Source: Schistosoma mansoni
Taxonomy: Eukaryota > Platyhelminthes > Trematoda > Strigeidida > Schistosomatidae
Assembly: GCF_000237925.1 (NCBI RefSeq)
Contig: NC_031497.1
Location: forward strand, 2,696,524-2,760,523
Reading direction: 5' to 3'
Length of the DNA stretch: 64,000 nucleotides
A model generated the notes under the pieces. The model did no database searches, was not told where the DNA came from, and saw only the letters and a program-made list of their open reading frames with translations. Shown piece by piece: positions 24,801 to 38,800 of the stretch; position 1 is the stretch's first letter; every line of letters begins with the position of its first letter. Position numbers and translations under genes: made by a program.

Positions 24801-25522
24801 CACTGAGTAAATACAATAAAACCGTAGTGAGCATGAAAAAGGAGATTCAATAATGCAATAAAGATATGAATGTTACTTACACATTTTCATAGAATAAATC
24901 ATAAACTGATCTTAGCTAGACCATCGAAAACCTGGAAGTATTGGATGATCGTTTAGTTCTAGTATGAAACTCCTCAAAAGTGCACATTCACAACTCCACA
25001 TCTGGGAATCGAACTCAGGACTTTCGTTCTGGCGAGCAAACACTGCAGACCACTGAGACGACATCGAATGGTGTCGATGTTTAGCTTCGATCAATTCATG
25101 ATATTGTGATATTTTCATACCTGTCTGAGATGGATAAGTGCATCACAGCCGAGACAAACACATTTTCTTAAAATTTTTATAGCACAATTCAATATGTCCA
25201 TGTGACAATATTATGTGCCATTTCATTTAAATAGTCTATTATCGATTAGTTTCTATTATCTACTATAACCAGTTTAATGCATACTACTATCTCTGTAATT
25301 ATTATTTAAATGACGTAACTAAATCCCCGCAAAAGACCGGCATTACATCATTTTATATACAATAATGATTTCATCACAATTAATTAATTGTATTGTTAGG
25401 TTAATTTTTACCCATTTTCTGTCATTTGTAAGTGAATTCGATGCCACAGTAAGTCATTTAAAACAAAGTGGTAGAGATTTTTCATTTGAGGTGTTTCGAT
25501 GCTCGCCTCTATTGGTGTGTGG

Positions 25523-25557
<35 letters not shown>

Positions 25558-28500
25558 ACGTGCCGCGACATGATATAATAATGTTTTAAGACGTTAGAAG
25601 TGATACCGATCACAATGCGATTAACAAGAAAATAAAATGAATTCTACTTTACAATTGATAAGAAACTGCATAACAGAAATACTAACCATATTAGTGGCAG
25701 TTTTTTTAAAGAGAAGTAACACAGAGTTGTAAACACGTTTGTCGGTTAGTTAAAGCTAGACAATATGAATAACTAATTCAGAAGCATTCACTGACAATGA
25801 AACATGACATAAAAGTAGCAACAGAAGACTTAACTTGATACTTGGGTTAATTTGTAATCGTCAAAATGATGATGCACATAATTAGCCAAGGAATAGCTTT
25901 ATTTTGCAAAGAATGAAAAAATTACCAATGGAAAGTCTACTTTCCCAACGGACACATATATATGTCGAAAAAGTACGCATATTTTTCTTGATTCGGTGAG
26001 GACTTCAGTCTCCGCCTTTTCTTTCGAGTAGCCAGGGTTATGTACAGGAAGAGTGGGTATCAGAATCAACTAACAGACACGGTTCATAAAAAAACTGAAA
26101 TTCTGCAGCAAAATTATTTACATTGATATTAACTTACTTTTACAGCTACTTCTAAACCAACAGATCCTCCCCATGAAATAAAACATTTCGACTTTATAGT
26201 GGATTCTCTAACAATTCCATTTGAATCAATAATAGATAATTGTTGACTAGCTGGAGTAGATAGACGTAATACACATCCTTTGTATACCATACCAAATGAG
26301 CCTCGACCCAATGGTGTATCAGTGTCTATTATTAAGTCATTCATAGGAATTATCCATTCATTGGAAATACCAGCATTNNNNNNNNNNNNNNNNNNNNNNN
26401 NNNNNNNNNNNNNNNNNNNNNNNNNNNNNNNNNNNNNNNNNNNNNNNNNNNNNNNNNNNNNNNNNNNNNNNNNNNNNNNNNNNNNNNNNNNNNNNNNNNN
26501 NNNNNNNNNNNNNNNNNNNNNNNNNNNNNNNNNNNNNNNNNNNNNNNNNNNNNNNNNNNNNNNNNNNNNNNNNNNNNTTCAGTATACCTGGGACAGTGTT
26601 TTGCACACTAGAATCGTTGGCCATGGTGACACTTGAGGAGGAAGCCGAAAGAGAAAGTATAGTGTTGAAAGTCGAGGTGTGAGGAATAATAGAAATTGAA
26701 GGAGATTGATTATGAATACAGTGATCTTGAGTGCTGTTAGAGGCGTGAGAGTGGTTATTACTTCCCGGTTGCCCACATCGTGGAAGGGTTCTTCTAGAGG
26801 TACTTGAAAAGGAAATTGAATTAGAAGTGATCTTATGACCTGAGAGCGTGACCGCAGTGCCCAAGGGACAACTGCTTGAAGTCGGTCACGCACGACCGTT
26901 TTGTGAGTAATTTTCGTGTTAGCCCCGTACTTGTTGGAACCTTACCGCCGGAGACGGATATTTGTGAGATAAGGCGAGGTGTGCATTTTTAGGGTCGACC
27001 TTTTCTAACCCCACCCCTCCTTGTGGGAAGGCAGCATCGCTGTTCTGCTGGTCGTTTGAAGGCAACACCTTACTGCCGTCAAACCTCTGTACAGTCAGCA
27101 GCACGATTTTGCCCTGGGACCTAGGGTTTGGTGCTTTCAGTCTCACCGCTCTTCAACCGACCTGCCTGGCATGGTAGGACCATGAGGAACGATTGTTCCA
27201 GCCAGCATAACTCTATTGGTTCATCACGATATGCAAGCCCGAACATCACGTCAATGTAGCTGCAATGGTTGGGATCAAACTAACAAGGCAATGTTATATG
27301 AATAAACTCACAGGTTTTCAATTGACTCGTGATTTCAACTATAAAACTATTATTATCATCATCCTATTTGTCAAATGACGTAAATGGTGCAAAATCAACG
27401 AAAAAATTATCAAAAGAAAATAAAACAAACCAATCTAAAATCTTATACACTTAGTTACTTGAAAGCAAAGTTAATAAGAGTATGTTCTAGTTCGAGACCA
27501 AAAAAAGGAACAACGAATACCAAAAAACAACTGATGATATATGTTTTTCCTGACATTAAGAAAAGCAAACACTAATAGTTTATTATAATTGGAATTTGAT
27601 TATAATATTAAATTTTAATTGAATTTCAATCAAAGTATATTTTTTTATTTAAGTTAACTAAACAACAATATAATTTTCAATAACAATTAAGTTCAATTAA
27701 CTCTTTAGTGAGAAGTAATCCATAGAGTATTTCTTTTTGCCCATTTTTGATATTGTATTTCAATATTATAGATTTATTTTTTCTAACAAAGCAAACAGTT
27801 TTTCCATTATTTAGCTCATTGTCTTTACGTAAAAATATTTTAATAATGATTGGTTAGCCCCCAAGTGCTCTGGTACGGCCGAGAGTGGGGAGAGTCCGCT
27901 CTCCCTCTCCAAATGCTCTCACATGGCCACGCGTATATAGCCTCTGCCAGAGAAGTCCTAGTCATTGACTTCTCGTGGAACTACTGTTGTTTACGAAATT
28001 GAGAAGACGAAAAGCGAATGTCCGGCGCTTTAACCGGGTTGGTGGACACGGAAAGTTCACCTAGGGGAGTTGGAAAACCCTCATTCCAAACCAATGGTGC
28101 ACATGGGCTGGCTCCAGTATCCTGAGGGAACAAATGGCGTATGAACCAATCGTTGGTCACCGGCTATCATGGGACTGCATTTATTTATGATGCTCTACTG
28201 CCTTGTGGATCAGACCTTTAGGTCAAAGGCTCGGGGTGTGGCCCCCTAAGAAAAGTATCTGCTTCGGTTTGGGCACCCGGGCCCTCACACAAATCAAATG
28301 AGATTTGTGTGGCGCATATGTATCTGGTTAAAAGTTTATCAAGTATTAAAGGTATGTGTTTCATTCTATTTGAGACTTGTCAGATGGATGATGTACCCGA
28401 TGTCCAATGTAAAAGCTATTCGGATTCGGTAGCTCAATAGATAACTTAATAGTGCTTTAAGTGAAGCATACAGGGTTCGAGCCAGAATGTGAATATCAAT

Positions 28501-29692
28501 ACACGGATCTAGGATCATTCATTTGACGATTCTTAACTAGGAGTAAACAAGAATCCCAGTTTCTACTGCTATTTAACTTTAATAAAAAGTTGTAACTAAA
28601 GCATATTGGCATTATCTACTAACAATGGATTATATGCTAATGGAGATTGAGCAATAGTACACCATAAACAACAATAACGGGAAAAATACAATCTCTAACC
28701 AAAGAAAATGATCATCAAATTTGTAATTTTATTTTATTAATAAATAGATATGTAGTGTGCACTACTTATGCGGACAGACATAAGTAGTGTATAGCAGAAA
28801 TTGGAAGCCAATGATCTATTCGATGTATGATTATCATATTTTACAAAGCTACTGTTTGATTTTGCATAAAACAATGAATTAGTTTTCCACATCGCGTCTC
28901 CATTCACTACAGATCTACTGTAGATATTTATTCCGGTTTGATGAATTATCTAAAAAATAGTTTCATATGTGCTACTAATAAAACATCACAATAAACTACG
29001 TGATTACACATGAAATATAGCTTGTATTATTTCTCAATCTATTCAAGTAGAGTAATATTAACGACAACCAAACAATGAAAAGTACAAACATGATCAATAG
29101 TAAGAAATATAGTAGTAACTAGAAATGTACAAAATCAAACAAACTAATGTTTGTATTCATATAATAATAATAATAATAATTAAAACACGAAGTTCAGCGA
29201 AGGGATCTCTTTATAACGAATTTATTATCAAGCTGTACAATCGTATATATATATGAAAATGTTTTGTTAAAGTACTAGTAGAAGAGCAGGTGCTCTTGTG
29301 GAGCAAGGTACAACGGCCGTAGCCAGCGCTCGCTTTCAACTGGGATACGAGAACATATCCCAGTTTGGTTCTATAAGGGTGAAAAAAAGCAGTTAGGAGT
29401 TCTATACTTGAACACCTAATCGACTGTAATCATTCTACGGATCCGCAGTCTGATTTTAAGGTTGTTTATATGATTCATTCAAATCTACCTAGATTTCCTC
29501 GTATCAAACTCTTAAAAAAATAGCCGAAGCTCTTACCATCCATGAGCTCAAACCAGAACTATGCGTACAAAAGAAGTACGTCTTTTCATTATCGTTACCA
29601 TGGCCTTCATATTATTATCATCATTCTATTATTATTACTCCATTTCCCCTTTACTTATGTCTTATATTCTCATTATTTTATTCATGAATACT

Positions 29693-29746
<54 letters not shown>

Positions 29747-29824
29747 GATTGTACAACTTGATAATAAATTCGTTGAACTGAACTTCGTGTTTTAATTTTA
29801 ATGTTTAAATGGGAATTATATGCC

Positions 29825-29857
<33 letters not shown>

Positions 29858-32800
29858 TACCGTGAAATTCTCCGTTCAATACATACTGCTGCCAAACTCA
29901 GAAGAATAATGTTGAAAAGAAAACCAATGATCAAAATGTAGTAATGTTCTATTGGAATGAAAAATAAAAAGACATGGTGTAGTTTTTATGAAAAGATTGC
30001 TAATGATTATAGATGATATAAATGTTTGTTATATCTTAATGAGTAGAGTATACAATTGTATTTCCAATGTAAGCTACTTCTTTACAGTAAATAAGTGACC
30101 GGATTAGCAAAATTTTAAATGGTACAAAGGAAATAGTGCGGAATACTTTTAGTGAAATCATAATAGGTCTGAATATATCAATGTAAAGTGATTCTTGATC
30201 AAGGTGAATGTGTATTACATGTCACTGTATTAATTTGTACATTTGAGTTTGGTATGAAAAATGTATACAGTCTAGGTTGGATGAATAGTCAGGCCTCCTT
30301 TACTATTAAATGCAGAGGGGTTTATTATTACGCAAAACGTTTCGAGTACTCACCTCTTTTTGTAGTTCGAAAAGCTTTTTTGAACTATTTTGATATTTTT
30401 AATATCAATTTACTGACTATTGAAAAAAGCGTCTACTGATATTCCTATTTTAAACTGTAAATTTTCCAATTCTACAGGATTACTAGGTCTCTTTGTGTAA
30501 TTTACATGTTCTTTGGCACTAGTTGAGATCTCATGAGAAGATTCTTTAAGGTAGAACGCATCACAGTCGACACAAACTAATCTGTTGACCTAATTTTATG
30601 TAGAGGTGAACGGGATCTTTAATTCTACTTAAAGCGTTTCTTACAGTGTTGGTGTTATATCTAGAGTTTGCATTCTTGATATAACGTGTACAACTAGAGC
30701 ACTCGACTGCTAGAATACTCCAAGTCGCAGATATTTTTAATTGTTACTTACTTACGCCTGTTACCCCTAGTCGAGGGGCATAGGCGACCCACCAGCGTTC
30801 ACCATTCAATCTGTCCTGGTCATTTCTCCCCAGTTGTTATTTATCCTTTTCATGTTTGCTTTCAATTCCTAACGCAGTGTGTTCTTCGGCATTCTTCTTT
30901 TCCATTTAAATTCAAGATCTCAAGTCACCACTTGCCTCGTCATGCAGTTTGGTGATTTCCTCTAAGTATGCCTTATCCATTTTCGAACATCTTTTCCTAA
31001 TTTCCCCTTCTGATGGAAGCTGGTTTGTCCTCTCCCACAGTAGGCTGTTGCTGATGGTATCAGGTTACCGGACATTGAGTATTTAACATAGACAACTGTT
31101 TATAAATACTTGTACCTTTTTGAAAATGGTTGTAGTAGTTCTCCAATTTTCAGCTTCATACAGTAGGACTGTCTTGACGTTCATATTGAAAATTCTGCCT
31201 TTGATGTTGGTTGACAGTTGCTTACAGTTCTATATGTCCTTCAACTGTAGAAATAGTGTCCTTGCTTTGCCAATCCTCGCATTCACATCTGCATCGGATC
31301 CTCCTTGTTCATCGATGATGCTTCCCAGGTACGTGAAAGATTCCACATCTTCCAGAGCTTCTCCATCAAGTGTGATTGTGTTGGTGTTCTCTGTGTTGTG
31401 TTTGAAGACCTTGGTTTCTTCCTTGTGTTTGTTGAGGCCTACTGATGCATATGCTGCTGCTACACTAGTTGTCTTCATCTGTACTTGTTGGTATGTATGG
31501 GATAGAAGAGCCAGGTCATCTGAAAAGTCCAAATCTTCCAATTGATTTCGAACTGTCCATTGTATCCCGTGTCTCCTCTGATATGTAGAAGCCTTCATAA
31601 TCCAGTCGATCACCAGAAGAAAGAGTATGGGAGAGAGTTGGCAGTTTTGTCTGACTCCGATCCTCACTTGGAATACGTCTGTCAGCTGTCCTCCAAGCAT
31701 GACTTTGTAGTGTAGTCCATCGTATGAATTCCGTATGATATTGACGATCGTCTCAGACACACCATGATGTCGGAGACGTTCGTATAATGTTCTCAGATCC
31801 ACACTGTCAAATGCTTTCTCATAATCAAGGAAGTTGATGCATAGTGACGAGTTCCACTCAAATGATTGTTCAACGATGATCCGTAGTGTGGCGATTTGGT
31901 CTGTCCACGGCCAGTCCTTACGGAATCCGGTCTGTTGATCTCGAAGCTGAGCGTCTATTGAATCTTTCATCCGGTTCAACAACACTTTGTTGAAAACTTC
32001 ACAAATATTTATTAAGAATAAAGCGTACCGATTTTGATGTGAATAGTTCTTTATTCAAATTAGTATAGTTTAACCAATTGAATGTTACATTGTTACTTGT
32101 TAAATCCGTACGTTACTGAGACGTTTGGACGAAAAGAGATGTTTGCAAAATTGAAAATCGTTAGGTAGCAGTGGATTGTAACTAAGATAATGAAGTGATC
32201 TCAAAAACTCATACGTAGGGCTTTAAGAGACAGGGCGGATATCAAAAAACTGTATACAATCGTATATGAACATATAAACAAAGAAAGACAAATATATAAA
32301 TTTTAATAAATCTAAAAGATACAGAAAGAAGTAGCTAGTCTACGCAATTTATTTTTCAACATCGGCGTGATCATTGGACGTGTGGAAAACATTGGTTGTA
32401 GTTTACCTGCATTAAAAGTCCTTTGGATTGATCTTTGTAGCTTAAGTCTTAACATTTCACTAGGTGCGTTGCCTCTGAATTGTAGACGTATATACAGAGG
32501 CTTTTTGTTCACAGTTAAACATTCTTTATGCTCTCTTTTACTAGCTATGTTTTTATTTATAAATTTCTCTGGGTATCCGTTTTCTCTCAGGGTCGTGTAC
32601 AATGCTTTTGTTTCATCTTCGACCGTATCTCGAGAGCATATGGTCTTGATTCTATAGTGTAATGTCTTGATCAGGTTCCTTTTGTACTGTAGAGGAAAAA
32701 AACTGAGAAAGTTTGTATACTGACCCGTCCACGATATTTTCCTGTTTATGTTTCTCCTTAATAAACCGTCTTTTCTCCTTGTAAGTAGAACATCTAGAAA

Positions 32801-35800
32801 AGCTATTCTACCTCCACTTTCCTCCTCACATGTGAATTTTATAGACAGATGAGCTGTATTGAACAGCTGAAGTGTCTCCATTATGTCAGTATAGTCGTTA
32901 CATAGGATGAACGTGTCGTCCATATATCGGCAGTAAAGTGAAAACTTTTCAATCTGTTGTGTCAGTGGGCCGTTTTCTAGTTTCGCGAGAAAAATATCAA
33001 CCAATATGGGACCTAGGGGTGAACCCATCGCGACACCATCTATTTGTCTGTAGATTTCACCATTGAATTTAAAATGTACATTCATAGTACATTTTGGTGG
33101 TAATTCTTTGATGGTCTCCACAGGGATTGTAGTTACTACTTCTTGTTCTCTAAGCTGTTCACAAATATATTCTACAGTCTCTCTGAGTGGTACATTTGTG
33201 AACAATGACGTTACGTCAAAGGACATCATCTTTTGACCTGTCGTGTTTATGTTTATTATTATTATTAGCTTTATTCAATATTATATTTTTGGTACAATAT
33301 AGAATTCTCAGCACAAAGTAGTTGATTCAATACAGTTCCTTATAAATTCCAATGATATTTTCGTTTCTGTGAAATGCGTTATACTTCAGGTATTTGTTGA
33401 GTACCCTGAACGCAATGGGTTGGTCACAAGAGTTGAATCGCTGAAAAATACCCATCATTATCCAAAACTATTCTATAAGTCACTACGCCGTAATCACGTT
33501 CATCCAAACAGAAAAACACTAAAACGCCATGCGCTTAATAAAATCGATGCATTATATAATGATTTGACGGAGATAGAAGTAAACATTGCTCGCAGAAAAT
33601 TCGCAGTTTATGAATTAACAGAAGACCTTTAGTCCCAGTTTATGGATTACGTCACAAAGATAACTAAGGAAAGATCAGACAAGAAACATATTCAACTTCT
33701 CAAAAGCCTAGAGAACCAACCGGTTCAAAATAAACTTCCGACTGAACCGAAAAGGTATGTGCATAATTTTTTCAGTAATGAATTAAGTAAAGAAGAACTT
33801 GAAGTATTAGCACCAGGTCTAAAATTTTGTGATACACGAAATCGCGTAAATCATATGGATACGGATATCCAATTTGAAAACCTAAATCGTCAGATATCCG
33901 ATCTAGTCCCAACTTCGGATCTGGAACTTGAACGTTTCAAAACAAGCATCGTTGGCTGTTGCTATCAGTTTAAGAATAGTAGATATAACTACAGAAGTAT
34001 TTTGACTAAAAAACATAAGGAGGCTATCAGTGAACTTATTAATGACGAGAATCTGATTATCACGAAACCTGATAAAGGAACAGGAACTGTCCTACCTAAT
34101 AGAAAAGACTACATTGTCAAGATGAATAACATCTTGAATGATCACCAAAAATTTCAGAAACTGAGTAACCAGAAAGATGTCAATAATAAGATAGAAAATG
34201 AATTGACTAGATCTTTAAAAAAAAGCTCAGAGATCAACAGATAATTCCGCCAGACATATATGAATCAATCAAGCCGACAGGTACTCATTTACCTAGGTTA
34301 TACGGACTACCGAAGGTACATAAACCGGATATCCCACTGAGACCAATTTTAGACATGTACGATTCTCCTTACCATACGGTAGCAAAGTGGTTAGTAACCG
34401 TTTTAAAACCACTTCACAAACACCTAGTAAAGCACAGTATTAAGGATGTATTCCAATTCGTCGGCGGCCTGTTTAAACATCTGGGCTACCTATTCCTGTC
34501 ATCTAGATATTTCAACAAGTTATCTAATTTTGTTTGTTTTAATACATCATTATGCCTATTAATCGCACAACCTATTCAGGTGCATTTCTGAAAAGTGTAA
34601 GACCTTTCGCTGTAAAGGTTACAGAAGGCCTAATCAGAGATATCGTGGTTGCTGTCAATATAGAGCGAGAAGAATGTACATTATCCAGATGTCGATTGAC
34701 TGAGCTGCTAACTTCTAACTGGCGATCATTCATTATTTATCGTCAGGAAGGACGAAGTAAGAAACAGAAACTTGTTGAAGTACTTTGTGCTGAGAATTCT
34801 ATATTGTACCAAAAATATAATATTGAATAAAGCTAATAATAATAATAAACATAAACACGACAGGTCAAAAGATGATGTCCTTTGACGTAACGTCATTGTT
34901 CACAAATGTACCACTCAGAGAGACTGTAGAATATATTTGTGAACAGCTTAGAGAACAAGAAGTAGTAACTACAATCCCTGTGGAGACCATCAAAGAATTA
35001 CCACCAAAATGTACTATGAATGTACATTTTAAATTCAATGGTGAAATCTACAGACAAATAGATGGTGTCGCGATGGGTTCACCCCTAGGTCCCATATTGG
35101 TTGATATTTTTCTCGCGAAACTAGAAAACGGCCCACTGACACAACAGATTGAAAAGTTTTCACTTTACTGCCGATATATGGACGACACGTTCATCCTATG
35201 TAACGACTATACTGACATAATGGAGACACTTCAGCTGTTCAATACAGCTCATCTGTCTATAAAATTCACATGTGAGGAGGAAAGTGGAGGTAGAATAGCT
35301 TTTCTAGATGTTCTACTTACAAGGAGAAAAGACGGTTTATTAAGGAGAAACATAAACAGGAAAATATCGTGGACGGGTCAGTATACAAACTTTCTCAGTT
35401 TTTTTCCTCTACAGTACAAAAGGAACCTGATCAAGACATTACACTATAGAATCAAGACCATATGCTCTCGAGATACGGTCGAAGATGAAACAAAAGCATT
35501 GTACACGNNNNNNNNNNNNNNNNNNNNNNNNNNNNNNNNNNNNNNNNNNNNNNNNNNNNNNNNNNNNNNNNNNNNNNNNNNNNNNNNNNNNNNNNNNNNN
35601 NNNNNNNNNNNNNNNNNNNNNNNNNNNNNNNNNNNNNNNNNNNNNNNNNNNNNNNNNNNNNNNNNNNNNNNNNNNNNNNNNNNNNNNNNNNNNNNNNNNN
35701 NNNNNNNNNNNNNNNNNNNNNNNNNNNNNNNNNNNNNNNNNNNNNNNNNNNNNNNNNNNNNNNNNNNNNNNNNNNNNNNNNNNNNNNNNNNNNNNNNNNN

Positions 35801-38800
35801 NNNNNNNNNNNNNNNNNNNNNNNNNNNNNNNNNNNNNNNNNNNNNNNNNNNNNNNNNNNNNNNNNNNNNNNNNNNNNNNNNNNNNNNNNNNNNNNNNNNN
35901 NNNNNNNNNNNNNNNNNNNNNNNNNNNNNNNNNNATTGCATGCTTTGGGTATCATCGCACATTAAGGCAATATCGTCCGCATACTCAAGGTCGAGAAGTC
36001 GTTCTCCAGGCAGCAGATCCACACCGCCATTACTTACATCCATCAGAGCTGTTTCCAGGATGTCGTCGATGGCAAAGTTGGAGAGGAATGGTGAGATTCG
36101 TTACGTCTGGCCGAATGTGAACGTTATTATTCGCTTCCCTAAGCTAGTTCCGTACTCCCAATCTAGAAGTACTCCGCGACTTGAAGACCAGAGAAAAGGC
36201 ACAAAGTGTGTGGGAAGCACTTTACTACAGGTTTCATTTGTGTACAGAAAACATAGAGTTTTTATAGTAATTTAAGAGCACTTGAGTTTTACTGAAAGTT
36301 CTAGTATACTGCTAAACATAGTAGCAATGCATTAATCAGCCAATCAGGATCTCCACATGTGACTTTTCCATTTTCGTTCTTTTAGTAACATAACTTCACA
36401 TTACTTCTAATTAATCGCTGGTTGGTTGAAATGCTCGTTGATGACCCATGAGCTTGTCATGTCGCTTGCGAGAAAATTGCAATGTCATCCCAACACCTCC
36501 CCTTTTTTTGAAGATTCGGGGTAGGTATCCAAACTGCATTTGCCAACTTCATCCTCCCCCACGAAACAATGTTGGATCCTCATATCTCCAAATTACAATT
36601 AATATGACATTATTTATGTTAGGATATTCACAAGAATATCCCAAAAATTATCTCGAATGTAAAATGGTATGTTTTCAGACTCTTCACATAATTCGCATGT
36701 TATTTCCTATTGGCCATTATTTACAGTGTCCTAACTATGACTTTCATGTGTCGTTTCCCTATTGGTCAATTTTGAGTCGTCCTAATTATAACCTTTACGT
36801 GTCCTTCCTTTCCATTGGTTACTGATAATAGTCATCGTAACTGTATAAATATGCCTTGTCTGTAAACCATTTTTGTTCTGCTGCTGACCCCATAAACAAT
36901 TCTCATTTAACGGCTGTGTTCTGATTTATTGGAGTTGGGGAACAGTATTGGGGTCGAACTAGGATATCTGAATTTGGTCAATCGGTAGAATTTCGCGTAG
37001 TCCTATCGCAATACCCACGCTATATTTCCCATTATAACAATTTGGCGACGGAGATTTTGCAAACAAGTTGCTGACTAGCTATGGATCCAGTTAAATTAGA
37101 AGAATTGTTCAAGCAACAGCTGAAGCTGATGGAGATGCTTACTCAGATGCAGATCTCTTCCCGAGTCTCATGTACACCAACAATCCCTCAATCAGTCGAC
37201 GGTATTACCAGTAGTATTTCAGAGTTTCTTTATGATCCTGATGCCAATATTACATTTGATACCTGGTTCAGACGTTATGAAGATCTTTTTAAAGTCGACC
37301 TTGCTGACAGAGATGATTCGTGGAAGGTGCGTCTTCTCCTTCGAAAACTTGGTCCATCAGAGCTTGATAAGTATTGCAACTATATTCTACCGCAGAACCC
37401 ACGAGACCGTTCCTTCGATGCCACTGTTCAAACTCTCAGTCAACTTTTTGGTGACCATCATTCACTTTTCAATACGCGTTATCGCTGTTTAAAACTGGTC
37501 ATGAACGAGTCCGATGACTTCTTAACCCATGTTGGCATTGTCAACCGTGAGTGCGAACGGTTCAAGCTCAAATCCCTTACCGACGACCAATTCAAATCCC
37601 TCGTATTCATATGTAGTCTTCAGTCACCCAAATTCTCCGACATCAGAACTCGATTGCTGAACCGCCTTGAACAAGACCCTACGCTGACACTTAATGCAAT
37701 CGCCGACGAGTATCAACGCATTGTCAACCTGCAGCGTGACACCACTTTGGTCCAATCTGGGGGCCAGGGTGGTTGCGAAGTTCACGCTGTCCAACGTCAG
37801 AACAAATCTCCGAGATCAACAACCTGTGGTCCTACGAAAGCCAATGCTCCTTCTTTCTCTAATCACTCCAGACCGGTTCACAAGAAGCCCCCCTCTCCAT
37901 GTTGGCACTGTGGAGCCTGGCATTATGTGAAATTTTGTCCATTCAAACAGCAGCTGTGCGATCGCTGTCATAAAGTTGGTCACAAAAGCGGTTTTTGTCA
38001 ATCCCATCGACCCAATAGTCGTCGAAATGCACAGACGCAACGTCGTTATACTAAAAAGCAGCTTCCCTCATCAGGAAGTTTAGCAGCAGTCTTCCACACC
38101 CATGCCGCCACGCGACGCAAATTTCTAACCCTCTCAATCAATGGTCAGCCAGTTCGATTGCAGTTGGACACTGCATCAGATATCACTATTCTGTCAAAAG
38201 AAACTTGGCGAACCTTGGGTCAACCTCCCATCAAACCATCTTCGCAGACAGCCGTTAGTGCATGTGGTGGTCATCTCCGCCTTCATGGTGAACTTAATTG
38301 CTGTATTTCGTTCAGAGGTACAACCTTCAAGGGTACGTGCTACATCACCAAATCCCCTCTCAATCTTCTGGGTTTAGATTGGTTCGAAGAACTTGGTCTT
38401 GCCAATCTACCTATCAGCACTATCTGTAATCAAGTAAAAACTCCTGCTACTACACAACAGCATGCTGCAGACCTCCAAAATCGATTCATCGAACTCCTCC
38501 AGCCTGGTTGGAAGCTACGAACAGTCCATAGTGCGATGGCACCCAGGCGAGTAACCCGGCAGAATCCTCGAATGCAGAACACTAGAATTCCCTACAAAGT
38601 TGGTGCGAAAGTGTATGTGCGGGACTATAGACATGGGTATGATAGATGGATAGAGGGTGAAGTCGCAAAGAGACAGGGGAAGGTCATGTATGAGGTCAGA
38701 GTAAACAAAGAAATCTGGACCAGGCACCATAATCAACTAAGGCCAAGAGAATCCAAGGAAAAAGTTGAAGTTACGAAACGCATCCCACTCGATTTATTAC

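Larger units (their letters stand above)
22741..26137 (-). other. Intron W11-W12
   Basis: Contains a fold-back hammerhead repeat (22846-23066), a gypsy-like fossil (23395-23790), a TIR-bounded tRNA/hammerhead repeat (24078-24474), a family-B repeat (24897-25130) and a (TA)n tract at 25524-25555. The remainder is AT-rich. Confidence 0.6.
26578..29860 (-). other. Intron W10-W11
   Basis: After the repeat at 26578-27340 it holds a short LINE-A copy (27856-28337), an SM-alpha remnant (28350-28560) and a Penelope-like fragment between inverted repeats (29180-29795). There are also AAT and AT runs. No gene is seen. Confidence 0.55.

Noticed and set aside
29542-29781. Membrane-protein-like frames with a Tyr-Ile repeat
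   Set aside because: They are translations of the (AT)n microsatellite joined to a Penelope-like 3' end.
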